Shown here piece by piece: positions 45,968 to 56,481 of a DNA stretch of 64,000 nucleotides. The DNA is from Henckelia pumila (taxonomy: Eukaryota > Streptophyta > Magnoliopsida > Lamiales > Gesneriaceae), in contig NC_133122.1 in the NCBI RefSeq assembly GCF_033568475.1, forward strand, positions 14,636,763 to 14,700,762, in the 5' to 3' direction. Numbering within the stretch: the stretch's first letter is position 1; every line of letters begins with the position of its first letter. A program made the translations under genes and the position numbers. The notes under the pieces are model-generated. The model did not search any database. It was not told the DNA's origin and saw nothing but the letters and a program-made list of their open reading frames with translations.

Positions 45968-46499
45968 TGAGGCTTGGGCTAAAAGTGTAAGTCATATCTC
46001 GACAATTTGGCGATGTTTACGTTCCACTACACCATTCTGTTGAGAAGTGTATGGACATGAGAACCGATGACGGATCCCATGTTGTTGGAGAAAAGATGAT
46101 AAAGCTTTGAATTCACCCCCCAGAGTCAGTTTGTAAGGATTTGATTTTCTTGTTAAATTGTTTTTCAACATAAGATTTAAAGAGATTAAATACACGACTA
46201 ACTTCAGATTTGAGTTTAAGAAAATAAATCTAGGTAAAACGACTATAAGCATCAACAAAGCTAACATAATATCGAAAACCATTGTGAGACTGCTCATGAG
46301 CTGTTCCCAAATATCAGAATAAATTAGTTCAAATGGTTCAGTGAATTGAGTTAAGGAAGCGGGGATGGGAAGAGCATGACTTTTTCCCATTGGACACGTT
46401 GAACAAAATGAGGGTTTTTCATTACTTGAAATAGGCACATTACAATGCTTTAGAATCTGCCTAACAGTAGCAAAATTAGGGTGTCCTAGTTTAAGATGT
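45968..46499 (-). pseudogene. Copia-3 integrase zinc finger and core fragment
   Basis: Minus strand: HLKLGHPNFATVRQILKHC then FCSTCPMGKSHALP form the HHCC finger, FELIYSDIWEQ the first catalytic Asp, and HRFSCPYTSQQNGVVERKHR the catalytic Glu region. The middle is frameshifted, and a stop follows RQIVEI. The other half of the pre-integrase region lies 12.5 kb away at 59030-59206, because the 46505-59023 block inserted between codons NSW and HLK. Confidence 0.85.
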
Positions 46500-46504
46500 C
46501 AGCT

Positions 46505-46585
46505 GTAATGGACCGGGTGCGTCCCTCTGCCTCTGGCCCATCTGGCCTCAGCTCTGGGGCCCGCGACCATACTCATGATTTTTTC
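46505..46585 (-). mobile_element. SINE 3'-body fragment at the left edge of the inserted block
   Basis: GTAATGGACCGGGTGCGTCC...CATACTCATGAT matches, in reverse, the body of the SINE at 48165-48450 and repeats the sequence at 58824-58885. Breaks off at a T-run. Confidence 0.6.
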
Positions 46586-47554
46586 CCTCAATTATGATTT
46601 ATTTTTTCTTTTTTCTTTTTAATTTAACTATTTTTTTCTTTCTCCCCAATTTTTTATTTAATATATAATACATTAATCATTTTAAAAACAAACTATTGCG
46701 TGCAACAAAATGCTGGTGTATATTAAAAATTTCAAATAACCTGAATTTCATAATTTTAGATGTATGTGTTTATAATACTTCTGAAAATGTAATTAACATT
46801 TTATTGTTTGAATGTATACAAAAATTGTCATTAAAACCATAAAAAAATATTTTTACAGTTAAAATGTTATAGTTTTTGCAACATGAAAATATAAAATAGT
46901 CAAAAAAATAACATTAAAATATCATAACTCGACGAATAAATAAAATAAAAAATAGTGTGATTCATATACATTTTTATTGATTAGAATCTGAAATTTGTGT
47001 TAAAAATATGGTTAAAACTTAAAAGCATCAACCTCCTAGCAAAAAGTACGAAAGACATAAAACTCCTATATAAAAAATATTAATATATATATGTTAGTAC
47101 ATCTTTCATTTGTTCAACATCGAACACAATATTTCACCATATATTATAAAAACTCAGGCATATTTACCGCATATAAGAGAAATTTTTTGTCCGATTTTTT
47201 AAAACAAAAGGTCTAGATGCTATCTATTTTACACAGATGCTATTTTTTTAAAAAAAAATTATAAAAGGTCTATAGCTTTTTTTTTTTTGAAAAAAACATA
47301 AGTGGTTTAACATATATATATATATTTATTTTTCACATAAGCTTGTTATCTTTTTTAAGATTTTATAAAGGGGTTATATGCTATTTTGCCAATAACATAT
47401 CACATATGATAGAATTTAGATAATTTATAGATCGTAATTTTTGAAAATGCTGAACTACCACGAATTATTTCTATATATCTAATAGGTGATTCTACATGTA
47501 CATGGAGGGTTACACGTAGCACTTAAAATTACATAAATTTATTTTGGAAAGAGT
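46586..47554. other. AT-rich DNA inside the inserted block
   Basis: No gene or known repeat; a (TA)n run near 47311-47325. Origin unknown. Confidence 0.5.
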
Positions 47555-48172
47555 TTTTTCAAATAAAATGGAGGGATACTTTTGTAATTTCATGTGTAGT
47601 ATGTAGTGTAACCACAGATTTGATAGACAGGCCTACCAGATGAGTAATGTCATCCTCGACCTCGACCACGACCACGATAGAATTGTGAAGGAGACTGAGA
47701 AGAAAACTCAGATTTCTTCGAAGTGGGAAATGTAGTAGCATTTACGGTAGGAGTAGTTTTGGCAGTAGGAAGAGTATATGATTCTATTCTCCCTTAATGA
47801 GCCAGTAAAAGAGCACTCACATCAGAAACAGTAAGGAGATCGGCTCGAGAAGTAACATGGACAACTAGAGAATCATACTCTATACCAAGACCACCCATAA
47901 CGTAAATGATCTGATCTTCATCGGAAATGAGATGTCCACAAGCGGCCAGAGTATCCATGAGAGTTTTCATTTTTCCCAGGTAATCTTTCATAGTTAGATC
48001 GCCCTTTTTCAGAGTTTGAAGTTGAAGCTTGTATTGCATTACCTTGGCTCGCGATCGTGTAGCAAAAAGAGAGGTAACTCTACCCCATAGTTGCGTGGAG
48101 GTTAAACAACCAATCATTTGACTCTGAACTCCTTCAGTCATCGATGCAAGAATAAATGGAAATGAGAGACAG
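47555..48172 (-). pseudogene. Copia gag middle fragment
   Basis: Minus frame: ILASMTEGVQSQMIGCLTST, LWGRVTSLFATRSRAKVMQY, LKKGDLTMKDYLGKMKTLMD, DLLTVSDVSALLLAH, followed by a QFYRGRGRGRG stretch and a damaged zinc knuckle (VYQICGYTTYYT). This is the part of gag (UBN2-type) missing from Copia-3 at 61500, in the same orientation. Whether it derives from Copia-3 itself or another family member is not settled. Confidence 0.75.
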
Positions 48173-48450
48173 CTTAGTGGTACCAAGATTCAGTTGAATT
48201 TGGATATATGCCTGGTGGTCCAAGTTCGAATCCCGGGGAGGGCAAAAACTCTCCTTTCCACAGCTTAGTGGTACCAGGATTGAGTTGAATTTGGATATAT
48301 GTCTGGTGGTCAAAGTTCGTATCTTGGGGAGGGCAAAAACTCTTCTTTCCAGGTGGAGAGAAGACCATGAGTATGGGCCTGGGCCCCCAGAGCAGAAGGC
48401 CAGATGGGCCAGAAGCAGAGGGACGCACCCAGCCCATTACATAAAAGGGC
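48161..48450 (+). mobile_element. tRNA-derived SINE with duplicated tRNA-like head
   Basis: Two consecutive heads each carry an A box (GCTTAGTGGTACC near 48172 and 48262) and a B box (GTTCGAATCC near 48224; decayed GTTCGTATC near 48315), each followed by GGGGAGGGCAAAAACTCT. The shared body (CCATGAGTATGGGCCTGGGC ... GACGCACCCAGCCCATTACA) comes next. The SINE ends in a 34-bp palindrome that joins it tail-to-tail with a reversed copy. Confidence 0.65.
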
Positions 48451-48467
48451 GCCCTTTTATGTAATGG
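48434..48467. repeat. Perfect 34-bp palindrome joining two SINE tails
   Basis: Arms are CCATTACATAAAAGGGC and its exact complement. The similarity continues outward, imperfectly, into the two SINE bodies (the right one interrupted by Gypsy-2 at 48476). Confidence 0.9.
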
Positions 48468-48475
48468 ACCGGGTG

Positions 48476-50823
48476 TGAAACGACCCAAACATTCTAAAAT
48501 AATATATGCGGAATTTTTTTTTTTTTTAAAATAATACTAAGTAAAACAGATGTACATACATGCCCATACATATATGCACAAAATAAAAAGATTTAAAAAT
48601 AACATAAATAAATTGCAACATTTTTACTTAAATAACTGAGTCAAACTTAAATAAAATACGGTCAAACAATCAACTTAAAAGGTTGCATGCAATAAAAATT
48701 ATGAATTATAACTTAAAATCTTACTTAAACTTGAACTTAAATATAATCATATATTACATACATAAACATTGTTGAGCATAACATTTTTTTCTAACATCGC
48801 ATGGTCATATCCGTAGTGTAACCTTAAACTTAAAAGTTCGACTGATCAGTCTCTTAGAACCAACGTACGCGGCGATAACGAATCACCTCTTACTGGTAGT
48901 AAACTACCCTTAAATTGACAGTAAACTGCCCTTAACATGTGGGGACTGGTCCCCCTTAAATTGTCACATTACTTCAACTTCCAACATAAAATTATTTTCT
49001 AGCTCAACCTTAAACATTAAATCATGCCATAAAATTATTTCATGAATGCATGCACTGAAAATATGTCCGTAATATATATTTAATTAATTTTTTATAATAT
49101 AATATACTTATACTTAAAATAGACTTTATGCATAAAAATAATTAAATATATATCCCGGACTTATTTATTTTCATGGGTTGGTCCAGACTGCTGGTCACTC
49201 ACTCTAAGCCCATTAAACTTAAACACAATTCAATAATCATACTTTAGCCCAAATAACTTAATTATACTTAATTGAGCCTAAATAAAAATATTTAAGTTCA
49301 TTAACTTAATTAAACCCAATAAAATTCTAGACTGGCCCAAAAATCCCTTGACTGGCCCAAAAATTCTCATGGGCTTCCAAGCCCATAAAAATCATTGGGC
49401 TAACTTAAATAAATTATTTAAGGCACAAATAAAATTATTTGGAGGCCCAAATAATTTTCTAACTAATTAATAAAGTCCAAAATACACCTAAACTATTAAA
49501 TACTTAAAAATTAAAATACCCGAGCCCGGCCCACCTAACCCGGACCTGGACCACCTGACCCGACCCTAGACCTACCAGACCCGACCCTGACTACCCAGAC
49601 CCGACCCAGCCCCAAAACCCAGCCCAACCCGAACCCCCCTTTTTCCCTTACTATGCTGCGCGAGCAGCAGCCCTTTCAGGGCTGCTGCCGCCTTGCTCCG
49701 GCCATGGCCGGCCGGAGCGCCGCCGGCAGGGCCTTCCCAAGGTCCTGCCGGTCCTAACCTAGCATCTGGTCGGCTGGTTTATGGCCATGCATGGGCCAGC
49801 CGACCCCTCTTCCTAACAGCCCTAAACCGCACGCACCCAACCCCTTCTCTGATCCAGCCTTGAACCCAGCCATCTCCAGCCTTAAGCCATGAGTTAGGCC
49901 AACCCTAGGGACCCTCACTACACCCCCATGAACATCGACCAGTAGCCAGCCCCTTCCCATGACCGAAAACGTGAGTATATGCATGCAAAACAAATAAGAT
50001 CATGAGTTGTTCGGGTACTAGCCAAGAAAGTTTCATCATAACTTAAAAAAAAAACAGCAACGTTTAAATAAAAAATCTGACAAGAACGAATTAAATAGCT
50101 TATATGGTGTTCAAAGGAAGAATTAAACATGCCTTTCGTAATTTTTCTTGAATAACACGCGATTGCGGGAGCACCGGGACGAAGAACGAGCGACCAACTT
50201 CTAAATTTCTTGAAGGAACGTCTATGGGGTTGTGTTTCTGGGAAAATAGGCGTGAATATGTTGAAGAAGATGGGTGGAGGCGGCTGATTGTGATGGTAGT
50301 GGGGTAGGTTTAGGTTTAATAGATAATATAATTTATTAGATAAGTGTAATATAATATAAAATATACAATTTTAAACTCTTAAAAATACCTAATAAAATAT
50401 TAAATCTGATACTAAAACCAAAATCTCGAAATTAAGACTTAAGCGATTTTTAAATATTAATAAAAGTCATTAAAATGACTTATTTTTGGCTAAAAATCAA
50501 CCCTTAAATAAATATATAATTTAATACTAAAATTTTCTTGACAAAATACCTTAAAATATTATTTTGAGGCTCATAAAACTCATAAAATATTTTTGGCTAA
50601 ATATTTTGGTATCTCGTCTGTCCACGGTCCCGTCTACGCGATAAAATAATTAAATTTCCATAAATCATGAAAAATCACTAATTATGGGTTAAATGCTTAA
50701 AAATAACTTAAAACATGCACAAATAATTTCACATAATTATTTAACCCATAATCTAAAATTCTAGATAAATAAAATCCCTAATTATGCATGCGAATTTACG
50801 TACTAAAAATACTGGGTGTTACA
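48476..50823 (-). repeat. Gypsy-2 3' LTR
   Basis: Holds a C-rich low-complexity run of CCCGACCC-type units (49517-49640) and a 79-codon ORF (49754-49993, -) that is also conserved in the other LTR. Confidence 0.93.
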
Positions 50824-50868
50824 ATTCTCCCCCCGTTAATTTGAATTTCGTACTCGAAATTAAAGTAC

Positions 50869-52139
50869 TTACCCGAACAACTCCGGGTAGCGAGTCCTCA
50901 TGTCTGTCTCGGTCTCCCAAGTAGCTTCCTCCTCCGAGTGATTCAGCCACTGGACTCTGAACATCGGTATGACCCGCGACCTAAGTCTCTGCTCCTCCCT
51001 AGCCAAGATCCGTACTGGCCTCTCCTCATAAACTAGATTAGGTGGCAACTGCAAGGGCTCGTAATTCAACACATGCGACGGGTTAGAGACATATCTCCGA
51101 AGCATGGATACATGGAAGACATTGTGCACTGCCGCAAGTCCTGGTGGTAAGGCCAAACGGTAGGCCAAAGTGCCAACTCTCTCCAAGATCTTAAAAGGTC
51201 CAATATATCTCGGATTAAGCTTACCTCTCCGGCCAAATCGTACCACTCCCTTCATAGGTGACACTCTCAGAAACACGTGATCACCTACTGCGAACTCCAA
51301 ATCTCGTCGTCGAGTATCTGCATAACTCTTCTGACGACTCTGAGCAGTCCTCATACGATCTCGAATCTGAGTCACAATGTCAGCTGTCTGCTGCACGATC
51401 TCAGGACCCAGTAAAATCCTCTCACCAACCTTATCCCAATGCACAGAAGATCTGCATCTCCTCCCGTACAATGCTGCATAAGGAGCCATACCTATAGACG
51501 ACTGAAAACTGTTGTAGTCTCCCACGAGCCCTAAAAGTCGATGACACAAGCTCTCAGTAGATCCTCGAGAACCTGGATCACTCTCTCAGACTGACCATCT
51601 GTCTGGGGATGGAACGCTGTACTGAACAAAAGTCTAGTCCCCAATGCTGTGTGCAAACTCTTCCAAAACGCAGACGTAAATCTCGGATCTCTGTCTGATA
51701 CTATCGACACTGGTATGCCATGCAGTCTAACAATCTCCTTGATGTAAAGCTCTGCATACTGTGTCAACGAGTAAGTAGTCCTCACTGGCAAGAAATGAGC
51801 TGACTTGATGAGTCTATCCATGATCACCCAAATAGCTGTGCTCCCTCTGTTACTCCTCGGAAGGCCAACTACGAAATCCATCGTGATGTTCTCCCACTTC
51901 CATACCGAAATGGGTAGAGGATTAAGCAGCCCTGCTGGACGCTGATGCTCTGCCTTGACCTGTTGACAAGTCAAGCACTCTGATACGAATCGTGCGATAT
52001 CACTCTTCATGCCGGGCCACCAATACAAAGTTTGCAAATCCTTATACATCTTCGTACTTCCTGGATGAATGGAATACGGAGATATGTGAGCCTCTGTCAG
52101 GATCTCAGTCCTCAGCTGATCAATGTTCGGGACACACAA
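50869..52139 (-). pseudogene. Gypsy-2 integrase, split by a small deletion/frameshift
   Basis: 52139-51531 carries the HHCC finger ([25 protein letters not shown]) and the catalytic residues ([41 protein letters not shown]). 51549-50869 carries the remainder (SSIGMAPYAALYGRRCRS, FKILERVGTLAYRLALPP, EEEATWETE). At ~51540 about 15 codons that normally link them are damaged (VIDF* / LVGDYNS). Confidence 0.88.
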
Positions 52140-52345
52140 TCGACCACTGTATTGAATAATGCCATCACTGACAGTAAAAAAAGATTGCCCTTAGCCTCAT
52201 CCCTCTGCACCAACCGCTGTAACTCCTCATCTGTAGGCTGTCCATCCCTGATCCGATCTCGTAGAACTGGCTGCACCGTCAACACTGACAAGCTCGGTGC
52301 ATGACCACTCGAGTAAAACTCCAAACCAAACCCCTGAATCTCGCT

Positions 52346-53901
52346 CTACAGTGGTAACTGCACTGTCAAACACGATACCACTGTCGACTTCCGACTCAAA
52401 GCATCGGCCACTACATTAGCCTTACCTGGATGGTAGCTAATGTCGCAGTCGTAATCCTTCACCAACTCCAACCATCTCCGTTGCCTCATGTTTAACTCCT
52501 TCTGAGTGAATAAGTACTTGAGGCTCTTATGATCCATGAAAATCTTGCACTTCTCGCCATACAGATAGTGCCTCCAGATTTTCAAAGCGAAGACCACTGC
52601 TGCTAACTCCAAATCATGTGTCAGGTAGTTCTGCTCGTGAATCTTCAACTGCCTCGACGCATAAGCAATAACCTTACACACTGCATAAGTACTGCGCCTA
52701 AACCAAGCTTAGACGCGTCGGTGTACACCACTAACTCCTCGTGTGGTACTGCCATCGCCAACACTGGTGCGCAAGTGAGTGCTTCCTTCAGCTGATCGAA
52801 GCTCCTCTGACAGTTTGGACTCCAAATAAACTTCGCATTCTTCTTGGTTAAGGAAGTCAAGGGTACTGCAATAGAGGAAAAACCCTTGATGAACTTCCTA
52901 TAGTATCCTGCCAAACCCAAGAAACTGCGAATCTCCGAAGCATTCCTCGGAATACCCCATTTCTGCACTACCTCAACCTTCGACTGGTCCACTGCAATCC
53001 CATCTCTAGAAATAATGTGGCCAAGAAATGCCACCTGCTCAAGCCAAAACTCGCACTTGCTGAACTTGGCATACAACTGATGCTCCCTCAAAGTCTGCAA
53101 GGCTGTCTGTAGATGCTGCCTATGCTCCTCAATGCTCCTAGAGTAGATCAAGATATCATCAATGAAGACTATGATGAACTGATCAAGATACGGCTGAAAT
53201 ACCCGGTTCATAAGATTCATGAAAACCGCTGGAGCATTGGTCATCCCAAATGGCATTACTAAGAACTCGTAATGCCCATAACGTGTCCGGAAAGCAGTCT
53301 TGGACACATCTGCCTCTCTAACTCGCAGCTGATGATAACCAGATCGCAGATCGATCTTGGAGAACACTGAAGCTCCCTGCAACTGATCAAATAAGTCCTC
53401 TATCCTCGGCAGTGGGTACTTATTCTTCACCGTGACTCTATTGAGCTCTCGATAATCGATGCACAGTTTCATACTGCCATCCTTCTTCTTCACAAATAAC
53501 ACTGGAGCTCCCCATGGAGAAAAGCTAGGACGAACAAAGCCTTTCTCTAATAACTCCTGAATCTGCTCCTTCAACTCTTTCATCTCGGTAAGAGCAAGTC
53601 TGTACGGTGCCTTTGAGATAGGCACAGTGTCTGGAAATAAGTCGATACTGAACTCCACCTCTCTCACTGGTGGAATCCCTGCAACATCCTCCGGAAAGAC
53701 GTCCGGAAAGTCACGAACTACCTCTATCTCTGATAATGATCTACTGGCTGGTTCTGAGGCCGTGACAATACTCGCTAGGAAACCTCGGCAACCCCGTTTC
53801 AACAGCTTCCTCGCCTGAATAAGAGATATCACCTGAGGAATATCACTGCTCTGAGATGCATGAAAAGTAAACGGGTCGCCTCCCGGTGGTTTCACTGACA
53901 C
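52346..53901 (-). pseudogene. Gypsy-2 reverse transcriptase and RNase H, one frameshift
   Basis: RT 53901-52700: [47 protein letters not shown] (FIDD intact), [14 protein letters not shown]. RNase H begins [17 protein letters not shown]; a frameshift near 52665 shifts the rest ([45 protein letters not shown]) to another frame, ending near 52346. Confidence 0.88.
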
Positions 53902-54240
53902 TGTCCTCCGACGAAAATCAATCTAAGCTCCATTGACTGTCAACCAGTCCATACCCAATATCAAATCAAAACCGTTCAACGGCAAAACCACTACATCTGC
54001 GCGAATGGAGTGCCCCTGCAGCTCCAACTCCAGCTCTCGAATGACACTAGAGGTAGAAATAATCTGTCCTGACGGCATAGTGACATCATAACCACTGTCG
54101 GCAATCTCAGGTGTGATGCCTATCCGTCTGATAAACTCTAGGGAGATAAACGAATGCGTAGCCCCTAAATCTAGCAACGCAAACGTGGAGTTGCCACCAA
54201 CTAGAATTCTCCCTGCACGCAGAAGAATCCCAACAACTTC
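53902..54240 (-). pseudogene. Gypsy-2 protease
   Basis: LLDLGATHSFISLEFI (family D-T/S-G is D-L-G here), followed by FDLILGMDWL. One stop at 53923 separates it from RT. The Ser/Thr-to-Leu change at the active site would probably impair activity. Confidence 0.8.
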
Positions 54241-54408
54241 ATACTACTACTAAACTTTTCCCCCAAAGATGAGTCACTAATAACCCTTAATTCTAATCAC
54301 AAGTAAAACATGCTTCCTATTCTAACATGCAGATAGGAAATCCCAAATAACAAATTATTCCACAAAGAGAAATCGAAATTCTTAACCAAAGGAAGAAATC
54401 ATAAAATA

Positions 54409-55049
54409 CTAGGGGTAAGATATACCGGTGATCAAGGAGGTATCTGGGTCTGCCTCCTCAGCCTGCATCATGAACACTCTCCCTTTAGTGTTCTTCTTCC
54501 TCGGGCAATTGGTCATCTGGTGCCCTGGCTCCTTACAATGAAAACAGACGCCCGCTCCTAGAAGACATGGTCCTGGATGCATCTTCTGGCACTTCGGGCA
54601 AGTAGGATATCCTCCAGCATTAAGGCCCCCGCCCCTAGGCTGCTGTCTCTGCTGCTGTGGCTTCTGCTGGTTCGGGCCCTTAGACGGCCCAGTATACTGT
54701 TTCTTCGCAGGAGGCTGCGAAGATGGTCGCTGATATCCAGACTGAAACTGCCTCTTACCCTGCTGCTCCCTGTGGATCTCTCTCCTACCATCCTCCGAAC
54801 GCAAGGCTCTACTGATTGCCGTCTCATAAGTAGGGACGTCCGCCATACGAACGTCATGCTTGATCTCTGCCCTGAGCCCCTCAATAAACTGTCTCATCTT
54901 CTCAGGTGCACTGTCAGCAATCAGCGGCACAAGGTGACAGCCCCTCTCGAACTGTCGGATGTACTCCACAACTGTCTTGTCTCCCTGTCGGAGACTCATG
55001 AAATCTCGAATCATGCTACTGCGCACGTCTTCAGTAAAATACTTGGAGA
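54409..55049 (-). pseudogene. Gypsy-2 gag, C-terminal half
   Basis: Continues gag after the Cassandra insertion: FMSLRQGDKTVVEYIRQFER, MRQFIEGLRAEIKHDVR, then a Q/P-rich linker and the zinc knuckle CFHCKEPGHQMTNC, ending near 54409. Confidence 0.88.
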
Positions 55050-55054
55050 AAAAC

Positions 55055-55884
55055 TGTAACGCCTCACTGTATCAAGACGGGTCTTTTCAGCGTGCTTATG
55101 TCCTCACTCACACGCACCCTGAGAAACTTCTCAGGGTGTCACCCATCCTATAATTGCCCCAAGTCAAGCACACTTAACTTTGGAGTTCTTATGTGATGAG
55201 CTTCCGAAAAGAAGATGCACCTTCTTGATATGAGCAGTACATATGAAATTTTTTAAACCCTCCTCAACTATGTAGTCCCATACCTACACAGTCTCAGAAT
55301 CCCCTCTCATTCCGGCACGGGATCGGTTCATTCATGTCTCCCTCCGCCTAGAAGCCTACCAGGAGCCGCTCATTGTCCATGCAACCTCTTGGCACCGGCG
55401 ATCACTCCCTGCTTCATCAGCCCCGGGCGTCACATGCCCACCAGCTTCCGCTTGGTTCGTCCCCGAACCATAGCATACTAAGAGAGGTCGGCTCTGATAC
55501 CATTTGTAACGCCTCACTGTATCAAGACGGGTCTTTTCAGCGTGCTTATGTCCTCACTCACACGCACCCTGAGAAACTTCTCAGGGGGTCACCCATCCTA
55601 TAATTGCCCCAAGTCAAGCACACTTAACTTTGGAGTTCTTATGTAATGAGCTTCCGAAAAGAAGATGCACCTTCTTGATATGAGCAGTACATATGAAATT
55701 TTTTAAACCCTCCTCAACTATGTAGTCCCATACCTACACAGTCTCAGAATCCCCTCTCATTCCGGCACGGGATCGGTTCATTCATGTCTCCCTCCGCCTA
55801 GAAGCCTACCAGGAGCCGCTCATTGTCCGTGCAACCTCTTGGCACTGGCGATCACTCCCTGCCTCATCAGCCCCGGGCGTCACA
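55055..55884 (-). mobile_element. Cassandra TRIM (terminal-repeat retrotransposon in miniature)
   Basis: Two 380-bp LTRs (55055-55434, 55505-55884) differ at five positions by eye and enclose only 70 bp. TSD AAAAC at 55050-55054 and 55885-55889. The primer-binding site TGGTATCAGAGC (complement of 55491-55502) lies two bases inside the 5' LTR. The LTRs carry a 5S-rRNA-derived segment on the minus strand, the hallmark of Cassandra. No coding capacity. It lies within Gypsy-2 gag, between the RRMFL and KYFTEDV codons. Confidence 0.93.
55137..55192 (-). promoter_or_regulatory. 5S-rRNA-like pol III internal promoter in the Cassandra 3' LTR
   Basis: Minus strand: GAACTCCAAAGTTAAG then GTGCTTGACTTGGGGC (box A region, 55165-55180) and GGATGGGTGACA (box C, 55137-55148), in the order and near the spacing of plant 5S rRNA genes. 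The 5' LTR has the same at 55587-55642. It is not a genuine rRNA gene, since the rest of 5S is not conserved. Confidence 0.85.
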
Positions 55885-55889
55885 AAAAC

Positions 55890-56278
55890 ATCCTCCGGAA
55901 GTCTGTCCATCGCAAAGTAGTCAGATTCACTCCCCGTGATGCACTCTCCCACCATAAGTCTGCATCACCCTTCAGCATATACACTGCGCACCTCACCTTG
56001 TCCGCATCAGTCAAACCCATGTAAGCAAAGATGCTCTCCAAAGAACGGATCCACCCCTCAGCAATGAGTGGATCTGTGGCACCTGCGAACTCCTTAGGTC
56101 CCTTCTTCTGGAACCTCTCCGCCACGTCCTCATCATGGGACAGTCTCGGACGTGCTGCCTGCTGATCCAACAGAGCAGTAATCCCGGCCATCATGTTTGC
56201 ATTGGCCTGTTCCAATGATGATAGAGGGTTTTGCGGAGGTGGGGATCCTCCACGCCTGTTCACTGGTCTCGGAGGCAT
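55890..56278 (-). pseudogene. Gypsy-2 gag, N-terminal half
   Basis: ATG at 56278 (MPPRPVNRRGGSPPP), retrotransposon gag domain (PLIAEGWIRSLESIFAYMG, YMLKGDADLWWESA) to the Cassandra insertion site. Upstream in-frame codons back to 56293 lack a better ATG. Confidence 0.88.
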
Positions 56279-56481
56279 TCTGCACCACCACATATTTCTT
56301 TACGTAAATCGACATGCATAACTAAGTACTTAAAGATTTTCTGCTAACATAAATGCTTAAGTCTTAAACATGATACTACTAAATCATACTAAAAGCAATT
56401 AAAACTTACAGACCGGTAGCGCGGATTTCTGAGCTCGCATAGCAGTGATGACCCCTCCAAGAACGCGGCTTTGATACCAAT

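Noticed and set aside
48224-48324. tRNA genes at B-box-like sequences (also 39900-39985 and 58929)
   Set aside because: No cloverleaf can be closed (no acceptor or anticodon stems); they are SINE heads.
55137-55642. 5S rRNA genes
   Set aside because: Only the promoter-bearing part resembles 5S rRNA, and both copies lie in LTRs with a target duplication; this is Cassandra, not rDNA.
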